DNA of 64,000 nucleotides from Bacillota bacterium. Lineage in GTDB: Bacteria; Bacillota; Clostridia; Christensenellales; SZUA-584. The DNA is taken from contig JAEWBO010000005.1 in assembly GCA_023391105.1 (NCBI GenBank), positions 71,255 through 135,254 of the forward strand, written 5' to 3'. Numbering within the stretch: the first letter of the stretch is position 1; each line of letters begins with the position of its first letter. Below are positions 25,440-34,498 of this stretch, piece by piece. The translations under genes were made by a program, and so were the position numbers. Below the pieces are notes generated by a model. That model had not been told where the DNA came from, ran no database searches, and saw only the letters and a list, made by a program, of their open reading frames with translations.

Positions 25440-27527
25440 TTATATGGCCTCGGGAACGACGAATTTGACCCTTTCCTTGAACTCTTCCTTTTTGCCCACG
25501 TTGAAGTTCTGCACGGGCCGCAAATATCCCACGACGCGGCTCCACACCTCCGTTTGCGCTCCGCAGTGGGGGCAGACAAACTGTTCGCCCGGCAGATAGC
25601 CATGCTCATCGCATACGCTGAAGGTGGGCGTGAGCGAAATGTAGGGCATTTTGTAGCTGGAGAATATACGCTGTATGAGCAGCTTGGCCGTTTGCAGGTC
25701 TTCGATGCGCTCGCCAAGGTACAGGTGCTGTACCGTGCCGCCGGTATAGAGCGACTGCAGCTCGTCCTGTAAATCGACCATCTCGATGATGTCATCGGTG
25801 TAACCGACGGGCAGCTGTGTGGAATTCGTATAATACGGCACATCCTTGCCGGATGTGATGATGTCGAGATAGCGTTCCTTGTCGAGCTTGGCAAGGCGGT
25901 AGCTTGTGCCTTCTGCGGGTGTGGCTTCTAGGTTGTACGAATGGCCTGTCTCCGTTTGGAAATCCTGCATGAGAGCCCGCAAAAATTCCATGACACGAAT
26001 CGCAAAAGCGTTGCCTTCGGGCGTTTCAATGCCCTTGCCCATGAAGTTTAACAGCGCTTCGTGCATGCCGATGATGCCGATGGTGTTAAAATGGTTGAAC
26101 CAGTATTGGCCAAAGCGTTTTTTGACATCCTTGAGATAGACCGCTGAATATGGATAAAGGCCGTTTTCTGTCTGATGCTCGATGATCTTGCGCTTGATTT
26201 CGAGAGACGTTTTTCCGACTGTCGCGATTGTTTTGAGACGCGAAAAAAACTCATCCTCGCTCTGAGACAGATAACCGATGCGCGGCAGATTGATCGAAAA
26301 CACACCGATGGAGCCTGTTAGGGGGTTGGAGCCGAACAAACCGCCGCCGCGTTTTCGAAGCTCCTTCACGTCAAGCCTCAGACGGCAGCACATCGATACC
26401 GCGTCCTCGGGGGAGAGGTCGGAGTTGACATAGTTCGCAAAGTAGGGGATGCCGTATTTACAGGTGATTTCCATGAATTTATCCACCACAGGCGTGTTCC
26501 AGTCAAAATCCTTAGTGATGTTGATCGTGGGAATCGGGAACGTGAACACGCGTCCCTTGGAATCACCTTCCAGCATCACTTCACAGAACGCAAGGTTAAA
26601 TACATCCATCTCGTCTTGATAATCTCCGTAGGTGGAGTCGATATGCTTGCCGCCGATGATCACCGGATGATCCTTTAAGGTGCCGGGCACCTTGATGTCA
26701 AACGTTAAGTTGGAGAACGGGCACTGGAACCCGACCCGGGTCGGCACGTTGATGTTGAAAATGAACTCCTGCAGGCACTGCTTAATTTGCGCAAACGTCA
26801 TGTTGTCCTGACGGATAAACGGGGCACAGTACGTATCGAAGCTGGACCAGGCCTGAGCGCCTGCCGTCTCACCCTGCGTAGTAAACGTGGAATTAACAAT
26901 CTGTCCTAAGAAAGAACGCAAATGCTTTGCAGGCTTGCTTTCCACTTTTCCGGGAATTCCGCCAAAGCCCTGCATCAGCAGCTGGCGAAGATCCCAGCCT
27001 GCACAGTACGGGCCGAAAAAGCCAAGATCGTGGATATGGCAGTCGCCGCTCAAGTGGGCTTCGCGCACCTCTGTGGGATAGATTTCATGCAGCCAGTATT
27101 TCTTGGTGAACGCTTCGCGGATGTAGTTGTTAAGACCGTTAACGCTTCTTTGCGTGTTGGCGTTTTCGCGCGTGTTCCAGTCGGAGTCCGACAGGTAGCT
27201 CGAAAACATATCGATGGTGGCGCCGATCAGCGCGTTGGCTTCTCTCGCGCCCTTGCGTTTTTCACGGTAGAGTATGTACGCCTTGGCAGTCTTGGCGTGG
27301 CCGTTCTTAATGAGCACGCGTTCCACGATGTCCTGAATATCTTCCACGCCAGGGGTACGGTCACCAAACGTGATACGCGCGATATCCACAACCTGCTCGG
27401 TCAGCTGCTCGGCTTTTGCGATATCGTCTCCGCCGACGGCTTTGGCTGCTTTGAATATCGCTTCGGTGATTTTTTTTGGCTGAAAGATTTCTTTTAATCC
27501 GCTTCGTTTAAGTAATACTGTAAACAT
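25440..27527 (-). CDS. nrdD: Anaerobic (class III) ribonucleoside-triphosphate reductase
   Basis: 695 residues. N-terminal ATP-cone (about 1-95: VLLKRSGLKEIFQPKKITEA) gives allosteric control by ATP/dATP. The large barrel domain follows. Near the C-terminus C639-x2-H642-x9-C652-x2-C655 forms the zinc site (one His in place of Cys), and RVVGYLRP carries the radical glycine (about G667). It reduces ribonucleotides for DNA synthesis without oxygen. Upstream is a promoter with NrdR-like boxes. Confidence 0.97.
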   Translation of the reverse strand: MFTVLLKRSGLKEIFQPKKITEAIFKAAKAVGGDDIAKAEQLTEQVVDIARITFGDRTPGVEDIQDIVERVLIKNGHAKTAKAYILYREKRKGAREANALIGATIDMFSSYLSDSDWNTRENANTQRSVNGLNNYIREAFTKKYWLHEIYPTEVREAHLSGDCHIHDLGFFGPYCAGWDLRQLLMQGFGGIPGKVESKPAKHLRSFLGQIVNSTFTTQGETAGAQAWSSFDTYCAPFIRQDNMTFAQIKQCLQEFIFNINVPTRVGFQCPFSNLTFDIKVPGTLKDHPVIIGGKHIDSTYGDYQDEMDVFNLAFCEVMLEGDSKGRVFTFPIPTINITKDFDWNTPVVDKFMEITCKYGIPYFANYVNSDLSPEDAVSMCCRLRLDVKELRKRGGGLFGSNPLTGSIGVFSINLPRIGYLSQSEDEFFSRLKTIATVGKTSLEIKRKIIEHQTENGLYPYSAVYLKDVKKRFGQYWFNHFNTIGIIGMHEALLNFMGKGIETPEGNAFAIRVMEFLRALMQDFQTETGHSYNLEATPAEGTSYRLAKLDKERYLDIITSGKDVPYYTNSTQLPVGYTDDIIEMVDLQDELQSLYTGGTVQHLYLGERIEDLQTAKLLIQRIFSSYKMPYISLTPTFSVCDEHGYLPGEQFVCPHCGAQTEVWSRVVGYLRPVQNFNVGKKEEFKERVKFVVPEAI

Positions 27528-27668
27528 ACTTGCCCCCCGTTTTTTCTTTTGGTTTGATTTAGTGATTGTATATTTGGATCCCTATAGGAAACTTTTAGCC
27601 AGCTTTATATTATTACGGAGACGGACAAACAATTAAATAGAATGAAAACGCTTGTCCAGCCTAAGTCC

Positions 27669-27706
27669 ATTGCTCCAGCCTTGATCTATTTGATCGTCGG
27701 AGCAAT
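27669..27706. repeat. 38-base ATTGCTCC/GGAGCAAT palindromic element, copy A
   Basis: 8-bp perfect arms around a 22-base centre with internal GATC symmetry, in the nrdD leader. A same-size relative is at 41433-41470 in the glyS leader (15 of 22 central bases match in inverted orientation). Confidence 0.65.
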
Positions 27707-27724
27707 ACGTTAACAAAATGATAA

Positions 27725-27776
27725 CTTCAAATTGTAGTGTACGCACATTATAATAAACACAATATATAGATGTCAA
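27725..27776 (-). promoter_or_regulatory. nrdD promoter with probable NrdR boxes
   Basis: Minus strand: perfect TTGACA (27771-27776), 18-base spacer, perfect TATAAT (27747-27752). The spacer holds ATATATTGTGT of a box resembling the NrdR consensus acaCwAtATaTwGtgt; a weaker second box (ACACTACAATTTG) starts at 27740. Their centres are about 32 bases apart, the spacing known for NrdR pairs. NrdR represses when ATP/dATP is bound. The leader to nrdD is about 210 bases and holds no other gene. Confidence 0.6.
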
Positions 27777-27897
27777 ACACAAATAAGCTGATTTTCTAGG
27801 AATAATTTAAGATAAAATACTTAAGATTTCGACATGCTCAAATAAGCGTATCAAAACCCATTTAACACGCAAAAAAGATAATGGAATGAAAGTGTGT

Positions 27898-28491
27898 TTA
27901 TTCGATATAGTGGCGGATACGAAGCTTCGCGCCGATGTCCTGAGCGATCTTTTCGCATTTAGCGGTTTCTTCCTCGCCGATCAAATCCACGATGGACAGA
28001 ATGGTTTCGATGCCCTGTGCAACGCAGCTTCTGGCAAAGGCCAGCATGTGATCGAAACCTTCTTCGCCGTAAATGCTTTTGCATATGGCGTCGTATTTGA
28101 CCGCTTCGGACGCGTTTAAGCTGATGGAGACGGTATCCACAAGACCCTTAAGCTCCGGCGCGATATCGCGCCCTGCGTACGCGCTGCCTTGGCCGTTGGT
28201 GTTGAGCCGAATATGACTGCCGCGGGTTTTCAAATACCTTGCGACTTCAAGCAGTGTCTCAATGCGCATTGTGGGTTCGCCAAGGCCGCAGAATACTGCT
28301 TCGCTCACGTCGGCTTCCTCTTCCAGCGCTTGAATGACCTCGCTGGCTTCGGGGTCTTTTTTCAGCCACAGATGATAGCCGTCCACGCCGTCATAGGTTT
28401 CCCGCAGACAGAATGTGCAATTGTTTGTGCATTTGTTGGTGAGGTTTAAGTATATGGCACCGCCGATGCGGTAGATAAGGGTATCGCTCAT
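27898..28491 (-). CDS. TatD-associated radical SAM protein
   Basis: 197 residues from ATG 28491, which overlaps the tatD stop in TAATG. Cluster motif CTNNCTFC (C-x3-C-x2-C), then FCGLGEPTMR and LNTNGQG. It is short for a radical SAM enzyme. This matches the TatD-linked radical SAM family (TIGR04038), whose reaction is unknown. Cotranscription with metG and tatD suggests a tRNA or nucleic-acid related role, which is inference only. Confidence 0.85.
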   Translation of the reverse strand: MSDTLIYRIGGAIYLNLTNKCTNNCTFCLRETYDGVDGYHLWLKKDPEASEVIQALEEEADVSEAVFCGLGEPTMRIETLLEVARYLKTRGSHIRLNTNGQGSAYAGRDIAPELKGLVDTVSISLNASEAVKYDAICKSIYGEEGFDHMLAFARSCVAQGIETILSIVDLIGEEETAKCEKIAQDIGAKLRIRHYIE

Positions 28492-29252
28492 TATATTTTG
28501 TATAGTCCTTTTGCATTTTCTATGTTGACGGCGCACATGTCGTCAAATGGCACGCCCTTGATATCCGCGAGCTTTTGCAGCACATGGCGCACGTTCGACG
28601 GATCGTTGCGCCGTCCGCGCATCGGCTCGGGAGAGAGATACGGGCAGTCCGTCTCGGCCATCAAGCGGCTGAGCGGCACCGCGCGCGCGGCTTCCACCGT
28701 TTTACGCGCGTTTTTGAACGTGACTGAGCCTGTAAACGAGACGCAAAGCCCCATGTCCACGAGTATCTCCGCCGTTTCGGCGCTTCCCGAAAAGCAGTGC
28801 ATCACGCCCTTTAGTCCCGGATGCTCGCGCAGTATCGCCAGCGTGTCCTGCGTGGCCTCGCGCATATGGATGACGACGGGCAAGCCAAGGCGCATGGCCA
28901 GCGCCAGCTGCTCGGAAAACACGCGCTGCTGTGCATCGCGCGGTGACAAGTCGTAGTGGTAGTCAAGGCCGATTTCGCCGATGGCCACGACCTTGGGCTG
29001 AGCCGCCAAGGCTTCAAGCTGCGCCAAATAATCGGCGGATACATCCTTGGCTTCGTGCGGGTGCACGCCAACTGCCGCATAGATATAACCGACTTGCGCA
29101 GCAAGCTGCGCGGCAGCGCGGCTGTCCTGAACGGCTGTGCCTACCTCGATCATGCCTTCCATCCCAAGGGAGGGGAGTGTCTCAATTAAAGATGCCCTGT
29201 CTGCATCGAATTTCTCGTCCAGAAGGTGCGCGTGTGTGTCGAAAAGCCGCAT
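28491..29252 (-). CDS. TatD-family metal-dependent DNase
   Basis: 253 residues. FDTHAHLLDEKFD (metal-binding HxH), EIGLDYHYD, IHMREA, MHCFSG and ETDCPYLSPEP are the TatD motifs. TatD enzymes are 3'-5' exonucleases or deoxyribonucleases. The start overlaps the metG stop by one base (TAATG). Confidence 0.95.
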   Translation of the reverse strand: MRLFDTHAHLLDEKFDADRASLIETLPSLGMEGMIEVGTAVQDSRAAAQLAAQVGYIYAAVGVHPHEAKDVSADYLAQLEALAAQPKVVAIGEIGLDYHYDLSPRDAQQRVFSEQLALAMRLGLPVVIHMREATQDTLAILREHPGLKGVMHCFSGSAETAEILVDMGLCVSFTGSVTFKNARKTVEAARAVPLSRLMAETDCPYLSPEPMRGRRNDPSNVRHVLQKLADIKGVPFDDMCAVNIENAKGLYKI

Positions 29253-31204
29253 TATGATATGTCTGTGCCGCTCGGCAGGCTGCCATCAATGGTGACGAGC
29301 TTTAAATCACCGTCCGATTCCGCCGCGAGCAGCATGCCCTGTGATTCCACGCCAAACAGCTTCGCGGGCTTTAAGTTAGACACCACAACAACGGTTTTGC
29401 CGACCATCTGATCCGGGGTATACCATTTGCGTATGCCCGAGACGATCTGCCTTGTTTCGCTGCCGACCTCCACCTGCATTTTGATGAGCTTGTCGCTGCC
29501 TTCGATGGCTTCCGCCTGCTTCACGAGTCCGAGCTTTAATTGCACCTTTTTGAAATCGTCATATGTGATGACGCCCGCGGGCGCTTCTTCCTTCTTTTCC
29601 TTGGCAGGCAGCTTCTTCTGCTTTTGCAGCGTGCGGTTGTCCGCGATTTCTTCAAGCGCATCGAGCTCTTTCTTGATGTCGATGCGCGGGAACAGCGGCG
29701 CGGTTTGCGTCACATTTAGGCCGCAAACGCCGGTGCCGAATGCGGCGATGCTTTCCCAGGAGGTGAGCGCGTCGTCCTTGACGCCAAGGATGTCCTGTAT
29801 GCGCTTCGCCGTGTCCATGAGGAAGGGAATCAGCAGCACCGAGATGATGCGCAAGCCTTCCGCGAGATGAATCATCACACTGGCGAGCTTTTTCTTGTTC
29901 GCCTCGTCTTTGGCGAGTATCCAAGGCGCAGTCAAGTCGATGTATTTGTTGAGCGCGCCGATGTAGCTCCAGATATCGATGAGCGCCTCGGGCAGCCGCA
30001 GCGCGTCCATGTGCTTTTCGACAAGCGTGTGCAGCTCAGTTCCCTGCGCTTCGATGTTTGCGTCGAACTCCGTGGCTTCGTATTCGGACGGGATCACGCC
30101 GTCAAAGTATTTGACGATCATCGCGGCGGTGCGCGAAACGAGGTTGCCAAGGTCGTTGGCAAGATCGCTGTTGGTGCGTGTTAAAAGCGCTTCGCTCGAA
30201 TACAAACCGTCTGAGCCGAATGGCACTTCGCGCAGCAGGAAGTAACGGACAGCGTCCACGCCGTAGCGCTCGATCAGCTTCACGGGATCCACCACGTTGC
30301 CCTTAGACTTGCTCATTTTGCCGCCCTCCAGCATGAGCCAGCCGTGGCCGAACACCTGCTTCGGAATGGGCAGATCCAGCGCCATCAGCAGTATCGGCCA
30401 AATGATTGTATGGAACCGCGTGATCTCCTTGCCGACGAGATGCACATCCGCAGGCCAATAATTTTTAAATTTCGAGTCGTCCTCAGAAAGGTAGCCCAAT
30501 GCCGAGATATAGTTGGAGAGGGCGTCGATCCAGACATATACCACATGGTTTGGGTCGAAATCGACAGGGATGCCCCATTTGAACGACGTGCGTGATACGC
30601 AAAGGTCATCAAGACCCGGCAGCAAAAAGTTGTTGAGCATCTCGTTGCAGCAGTGCTGCGGCTGTATAAACTCCGGATGATCCTTGATATACTGTATCAG
30701 CTTGTCTGCATATTTGCTCATTTTGAAGAAGTACGCTTCTTCCTTCGTCAGCTCAACGGGACGCCCGCAGTCCGGGCATCTGCCGTCCACAAGCTGCCGC
30801 TCCAGCCAATACGCTTCGCACGGTGTGCAATACCAGCCCTCGTAGTGGCCCTTATAGATATCGCCCTGATCATAGAGCTTTTTGAAAATCTTCTGAACAG
30901 TCGTGATGTGCCGCTCATCCGTGGTGCGGATAAAATCGTCATGGCTGATGTCCATCAGCTTCCAGAGCTTGCGAATTCCCTTAACGATGCCGTCCACATA
31001 TTCCTTGGGTTCCATACCGGCGTTTTTCGCCACGCGCTCGATTTTCTGGCCATGCTCGTCTGTTCCTGTCAGGAACATGACATCGTAGCCGGTCTGTCGT
31101 TTGAAGCGCGCAAGCGCGTCCGCCGCAACGGTGGTATAGGAATGCCCGATATGCAGCTTGTCGCTCGGGTAGTAGATGGGCGTCGTGATGTAGTACTTTT
31201 TCAT
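29252..31204 (-). CDS. metG: Methionyl-tRNA synthetase
   Basis: 650 residues. Class I synthetase with HIGH (KLHIGHSYTT) and KMSKS (GGKMSKSKGNVVDP). The CP insertion has CTPC and CPDC cysteine pairs for zinc. The C-terminal about 110 residues are the tRNA-binding EMAP/Trbp111-like domain (VEVGSETRQIVSGI), joined by a Lys-rich linker. GGAG precedes the ATG. It heads the metG-tatD-radical SAM operon. I see no T-box in its short leader. Confidence 0.97.
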   Translation of the reverse strand: MKKYYITTPIYYPSDKLHIGHSYTTVAADALARFKRQTGYDVMFLTGTDEHGQKIERVAKNAGMEPKEYVDGIVKGIRKLWKLMDISHDDFIRTTDERHITTVQKIFKKLYDQGDIYKGHYEGWYCTPCEAYWLERQLVDGRCPDCGRPVELTKEEAYFFKMSKYADKLIQYIKDHPEFIQPQHCCNEMLNNFLLPGLDDLCVSRTSFKWGIPVDFDPNHVVYVWIDALSNYISALGYLSEDDSKFKNYWPADVHLVGKEITRFHTIIWPILLMALDLPIPKQVFGHGWLMLEGGKMSKSKGNVVDPVKLIERYGVDAVRYFLLREVPFGSDGLYSSEALLTRTNSDLANDLGNLVSRTAAMIVKYFDGVIPSEYEATEFDANIEAQGTELHTLVEKHMDALRLPEALIDIWSYIGALNKYIDLTAPWILAKDEANKKKLASVMIHLAEGLRIISVLLIPFLMDTAKRIQDILGVKDDALTSWESIAAFGTGVCGLNVTQTAPLFPRIDIKKELDALEEIADNRTLQKQKKLPAKEKKEEAPAGVITYDDFKKVQLKLGLVKQAEAIEGSDKLIKMQVEVGSETRQIVSGIRKWYTPDQMVGKTVVVVSNLKPAKLFGVESQGMLLAAESDGDLKLVTIDGSLPSGTDIS

Positions 31205-31245
31205 AAAGCTCTCCTGCGTTTTCTTCTTTAATCTTATATCTTTTT

Positions 31246-31274
31246 AGGATAGTTTTTGGTATGTGTTTTGTCAA
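31246..31274 (-). promoter_or_regulatory. Promoter of metG operon
   Basis: Minus strand: perfect TTGACA (31269-31274), 17-base spacer, TATCCT (31246-31251), about 42 bases before the start. Confidence 0.65.
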
Positions 31275-31286
31275 GCAAATGAGACG

Positions 31287-31328
31287 TTCAGAGTCATATT
31301 AATCATAATGAATAACAATGACTCTGAA
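31287..31328. repeat. Inverted repeat between the HTH-membrane gene and metG
   Basis: Perfect 11-bp arms TTCAGAGTCAT / ATGACTCTGAA with a 20-base A/T-rich loop. No T-run on either side, so its role as terminator is doubtful. Confidence 0.6.
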
Positions 31329-31342
31329 TAAACTCGATTCGT

Positions 31343-32314
31343 TTAATCTTCTTTATTTGAGGCACGTAATGCGGCAGAAATAGCTGCAAAAATAAACGCA
31401 GCAATCGGCCAAACCACCCATGTGATTCCCCATTTGTTCGTAATAAAGCTCCATCCCAAATAGATGGCTAAAATTATCGGCCAGTAGATATCGGCTAATT
31501 TCGATTCTTTTTTGCTTTTCTCTATTTTGCTCGGTTCATAGTCACCTTCAAGTAAAAGCTGATCGTAGCCGCTCTTTAATACACCGGAAGTGACAAAAAG
31601 GTATGCCGCAACAGAAACGATCACCAACAGAAGCGCGGTCAAGGCGATATATGTCATATCTGCGGCACCGACTATACCGGCAATAATAAGAGGAACCGCA
31701 CAAAGAATGCAGAGTATAACCCCAATAACGATGCTCAGAAGATACTTTTTATCAAATGCAGCCCGTTTTTCCTTAATAATACCCGATACACCATATTCGA
31801 GTTCAACATTGCCATTCTGAAGGTGTTTGAAGCGCTTCATTTTTTCACCGCTTATGATGAATATGGCGACGGCTCCAGCAATCATTAATAACAGCACAAC
31901 AATGCCAGTGCCGTACGCAATGTTTTCTGACATGTTACCTGCAATCGCCATTCCGGAAAACAAGATCAAAAGCACGGGCGACAGAATACAAAGCACCACG
32001 CCAAATGCTATCTGCCTGGCAGCGGCGGCTTTGCTCTTTAAAAAATCTTTCATTTCCTGTAACGAAACGTGAATACGATTATCTGCTTCGTCTGTATCGG
32101 AATACTCCGTCTTTTCCATATCGTCCTTCAACAGATAATCGGTCGTGACTCCGAAAAGCTTCGCCAGCTCCAGTATTTTGTTGATGTCCGGTATGGCGGC
32201 AGCACTTTCCCATTTTGATACCGACTGCCGCGATACGTTCATTTTCTCGGCCAGTTCTTCCTGAGACCATCCATTGTGCTTTCTCAACGATAAGATTTTA
32301 TCAGCTAATATCAT
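31343..32314 (-). CDS. XRE-type HTH regulator fused to membrane helices
   Basis: 323 residues. N-terminal XRE helix-turn-helix (residues 1-60: WSQEELAEKMNVSRQSVSKWE), then a charged linker and about six hydrophobic helices in pairs. Membrane-bound HTH regulators of this design are common in Clostridia and are thought to sense envelope conditions. Divergent from a CAT-like acetyltransferase gene 270 bases away; regulation of it is possible. Confidence 0.88.
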   Translation of the reverse strand: MILADKILSLRKHNGWSQEELAEKMNVSRQSVSKWESAAAIPDINKILELAKLFGVTTDYLLKDDMEKTEYSDTDEADNRIHVSLQEMKDFLKSKAAAARQIAFGVVLCILSPVLLILFSGMAIAGNMSENIAYGTGIVVLLLMIAGAVAIFIISGEKMKRFKHLQNGNVELEYGVSGIIKEKRAAFDKKYLLSIVIGVILCILCAVPLIIAGIVGAADMTYIALTALLLVIVSVAAYLFVTSGVLKSGYDQLLLEGDYEPSKIEKSKKESKLADIYWPIILAIYLGWSFITNKWGITWVVWPIAAFIFAAISAALRASNKED

Positions 32315-32585
32315 TTTTTAACTCTCCTAATTTATTAATTGATTCTTCGCGATCGCAAGTAAACCATAGCAGAATTCTTTGGTTGCGCACCATCAATCCG
32401 GCTTTAAAATTGCGCAACTGACAGTTGCATTTTCGACATATTCTCCTAAAATCCTTGAATTTTTTAAAAGATGAATTAAAGTAAGCATACAAGATATGAA
32501 ATGAACGATTTTAGTCTTTACTTCTGATTTTATTTCCCGTTTATTCGTAGTAAAATAAGAAAAATCTCAAACGGAGGTACATAAA

Positions 32586-33215
32586 TTGAAAATCATCGAT
32601 ATAAACACATGGGATAGAGCGACGCATTATCATTTCTTCAAGCGCATGGACTATCCCCAATACTTGATATGTGCCAATGTGGATATCACGAACTTCTTAG
32701 CCAAGACCAAAGAAAAGCAGCTTCCTTTCTACTTTGCGATTGTTTTCGCCGCGACTTATGCGATAAACCGAACCGAAGAGTTCAAATATCGTATACAGGG
32801 CGACAATGTCGTGCTGCACGATGTCATTCATCCTTCTTTCACGGATATGTCGAAAGGCTCCGAGCTTTTCAAAATGGTGACGGTGAATATGGAAAATGAC
32901 ATTGAGACCTTCGTTGCTGCAGCAAGTGCAAAATCTGAAAAGCAGCATGATTATTTTGTCATACAAGATGTTGAGGGGCGGGATGATTTGATTTACGTCA
33001 CATGTATTCCATGGGTTTCATTCACGAATCTTTCTCATACCGTCTCTTTCAACAAAGACGATTCCGTGCCAAGGATCGCATTGGGGAAGTATTTTGAGGA
33101 CGACGGAAAAATAATGCTGCCGTTTTCGGTGCAGGCGCATCACTCATTTGTGGACGGCATTCATATGGGGAAATACTATGACTGTCTGCAAAGATATCTT
33201 GATGAATTTTACTGA
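32586..33215 (+). CDS. CatA-like (chloramphenicol acetyltransferase family) O-acyltransferase
   Basis: 209 residues. TTG start at 32586, set by GGAGG (32573-32577) with 8-base spacing. CAT fold with catalytic HHSFVDG (HHxxxDG) near residue 188 and the N-terminal substrate-entry segment WDRATHYHFF. True CATs have a close relative of this motif, but many such clostridial proteins do not give chloramphenicol resistance. It should acetylate a small hydroxyl compound using acetyl-CoA. Confidence 0.85.
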   Translation: MKIIDINTWDRATHYHFFKRMDYPQYLICANVDITNFLAKTKEKQLPFYFAIVFAATYAINRTEEFKYRIQGDNVVLHDVIHPSFTDMSKGSELFKMVTVNMENDIETFVAAASAKSEKQHDYFVIQDVEGRDDLIYVTCIPWVSFTNLSHTVSFNKDDSVPRIALGKYFEDDGKIMLPFSVQAHHSFVDGIHMGKYYDCLQRYLDEFY

Positions 33216-33312
33216 TTTTAAAAGCCATATTGATGAAATCTCTGCTTATAAGAGCGCTTATATCGTTGGCTGCACATTTTCGATTGAGCTGCCGGAGGAA
33301 CTTTTGGACTAA
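33202..33312 (+). pseudogene. Short ORF, possible remnant of a DUF1445-type gene
   Basis: 36 codons, overlapping the end of the CAT-like gene. The segment SAYIVGCTFSIE resembles the GCSFSFE motif of DUF1445 (YcsI/putative hydro-lyase) proteins, but full-length members have over 250 residues. No ribosome-binding site. Best read as a truncated remnant; chance similarity is possible. Confidence 0.3.
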
Positions 33313-33442
33313 CCATTAAAAAATCTTCTTAAACGATTTCGTCAGTCTCCAAGGATTTTTGGATATATCTGTCGAATAAGATGAACAATGCCGTTTATAA
33401 ACAGCAGTATTTTTATATTGAGAGAATCGAAAGGAATTTGAG

Positions 33443-34393
33443 ATGTTTAAGAACGCGGAAGGAAAGGTCAGATCGGGTTGGAAAATTGCCGCGGCTCTCG
33501 GTTCTTTTTTTGTTATACTATTAATTGTCGAGACCATTGTCGTCATGGTGCTTATGTTCACCGTTGCGGGATCGGCCGATTCCATCACATCGCTTTATGA
33601 CAAGCTCTTAGAGCAGCTGACGGATTGGGCGTGGCTGCTAAGCATACTGCAGACTCTCATCATGATTGCTGTGGCGGTGTTTACATGGAAGGTGATTTTC
33701 AAGCGCAGACTATCCGAAATGGGGCTAACGCCCGTCCGCAAGCATGCAAAAGAGCTTGGCGTCGGGCTGCTGCTGGGTGCTGTGTTAATGACGCTCATAT
33801 TCGCGCTGCTGCTCGCAACGGGTTTAATCAAGGTTGACTCCTGGGTACTTAAGCCATCGACTGATACATACCTTTACCTGCTCATATTTATTCTTGTGGG
33901 CATTGCGGAGGAAACGTTCTCACGCGGGTACTGTATGTCGGTGATGCGGCAAACGCGCAGCGTTGCATTGGTTCTGATTGTTCCGGCAGTGATATTTTCG
34001 CTGATGCATATATCGAACCCCGGCTACAGTTTAATGGCGTTTGTCAACATTGCCATTGCGGGTCTGCTGTTTGCTTATATGTTTATTAGGTCAGGAAACA
34101 TTTGGATGCCTATCGGCTTTCACATCACATGGAACTATTTTCAAGGGTGTGTGTTCGGGCTCAGCACAAGCGGCCTTGGCATCGATGGTCTAGTAACAAG
34201 TGAATATACAAGATACAGCCTGCTTGGCGGCAGGGCGTTTGGGCCGGAGGAAGGCATTTTGACAACTGCAGTGCTGTCATTCGGTTTTCTGTTTGTGAAA
34301 TGGTATTACAGAAAATCTACGCTGGATTTTCTGGCGATGGAGCCGCAGGATATCAACGGTGCAAAGGATGTGACACAGAGCAAAGAAGATTAG
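33443..34393 (+). CDS. CPBP-family intramembrane metalloprotease
   Basis: 316 residues, about eight helices. Catalytic motif AEETFSRGYCM (EExxxR) near 153 and a downstream FxxxH-like SLMHISNP and GFHITWN motif, the hallmarks of CPBP (CAAX/Abi) glutamic-type membrane proteases. Relatives process prenylated or bacteriocin-related substrates. The genomic context does not point to a substrate. Confidence 0.88.
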   Translation: MFKNAEGKVRSGWKIAAALGSFFVILLIVETIVVMVLMFTVAGSADSITSLYDKLLEQLTDWAWLLSILQTLIMIAVAVFTWKVIFKRRLSEMGLTPVRKHAKELGVGLLLGAVLMTLIFALLLATGLIKVDSWVLKPSTDTYLYLLIFILVGIAEETFSRGYCMSVMRQTRSVALVLIVPAVIFSLMHISNPGYSLMAFVNIAIAGLLFAYMFIRSGNIWMPIGFHITWNYFQGCVFGLSTSGLGIDGLVTSEYTRYSLLGGRAFGPEEGILTTAVLSFGFLFVKWYYRKSTLDFLAMEPQDINGAKDVTQSKED

Positions 34394-34498
34394 CTCCAAT
34401 CATATGCAACAAATAATATAAAGAATATACAAAACATATATAAAACATATTGCATTTTAACATTGATTTTTTTATTTAGTATTTTCAGGGGGGATTAA

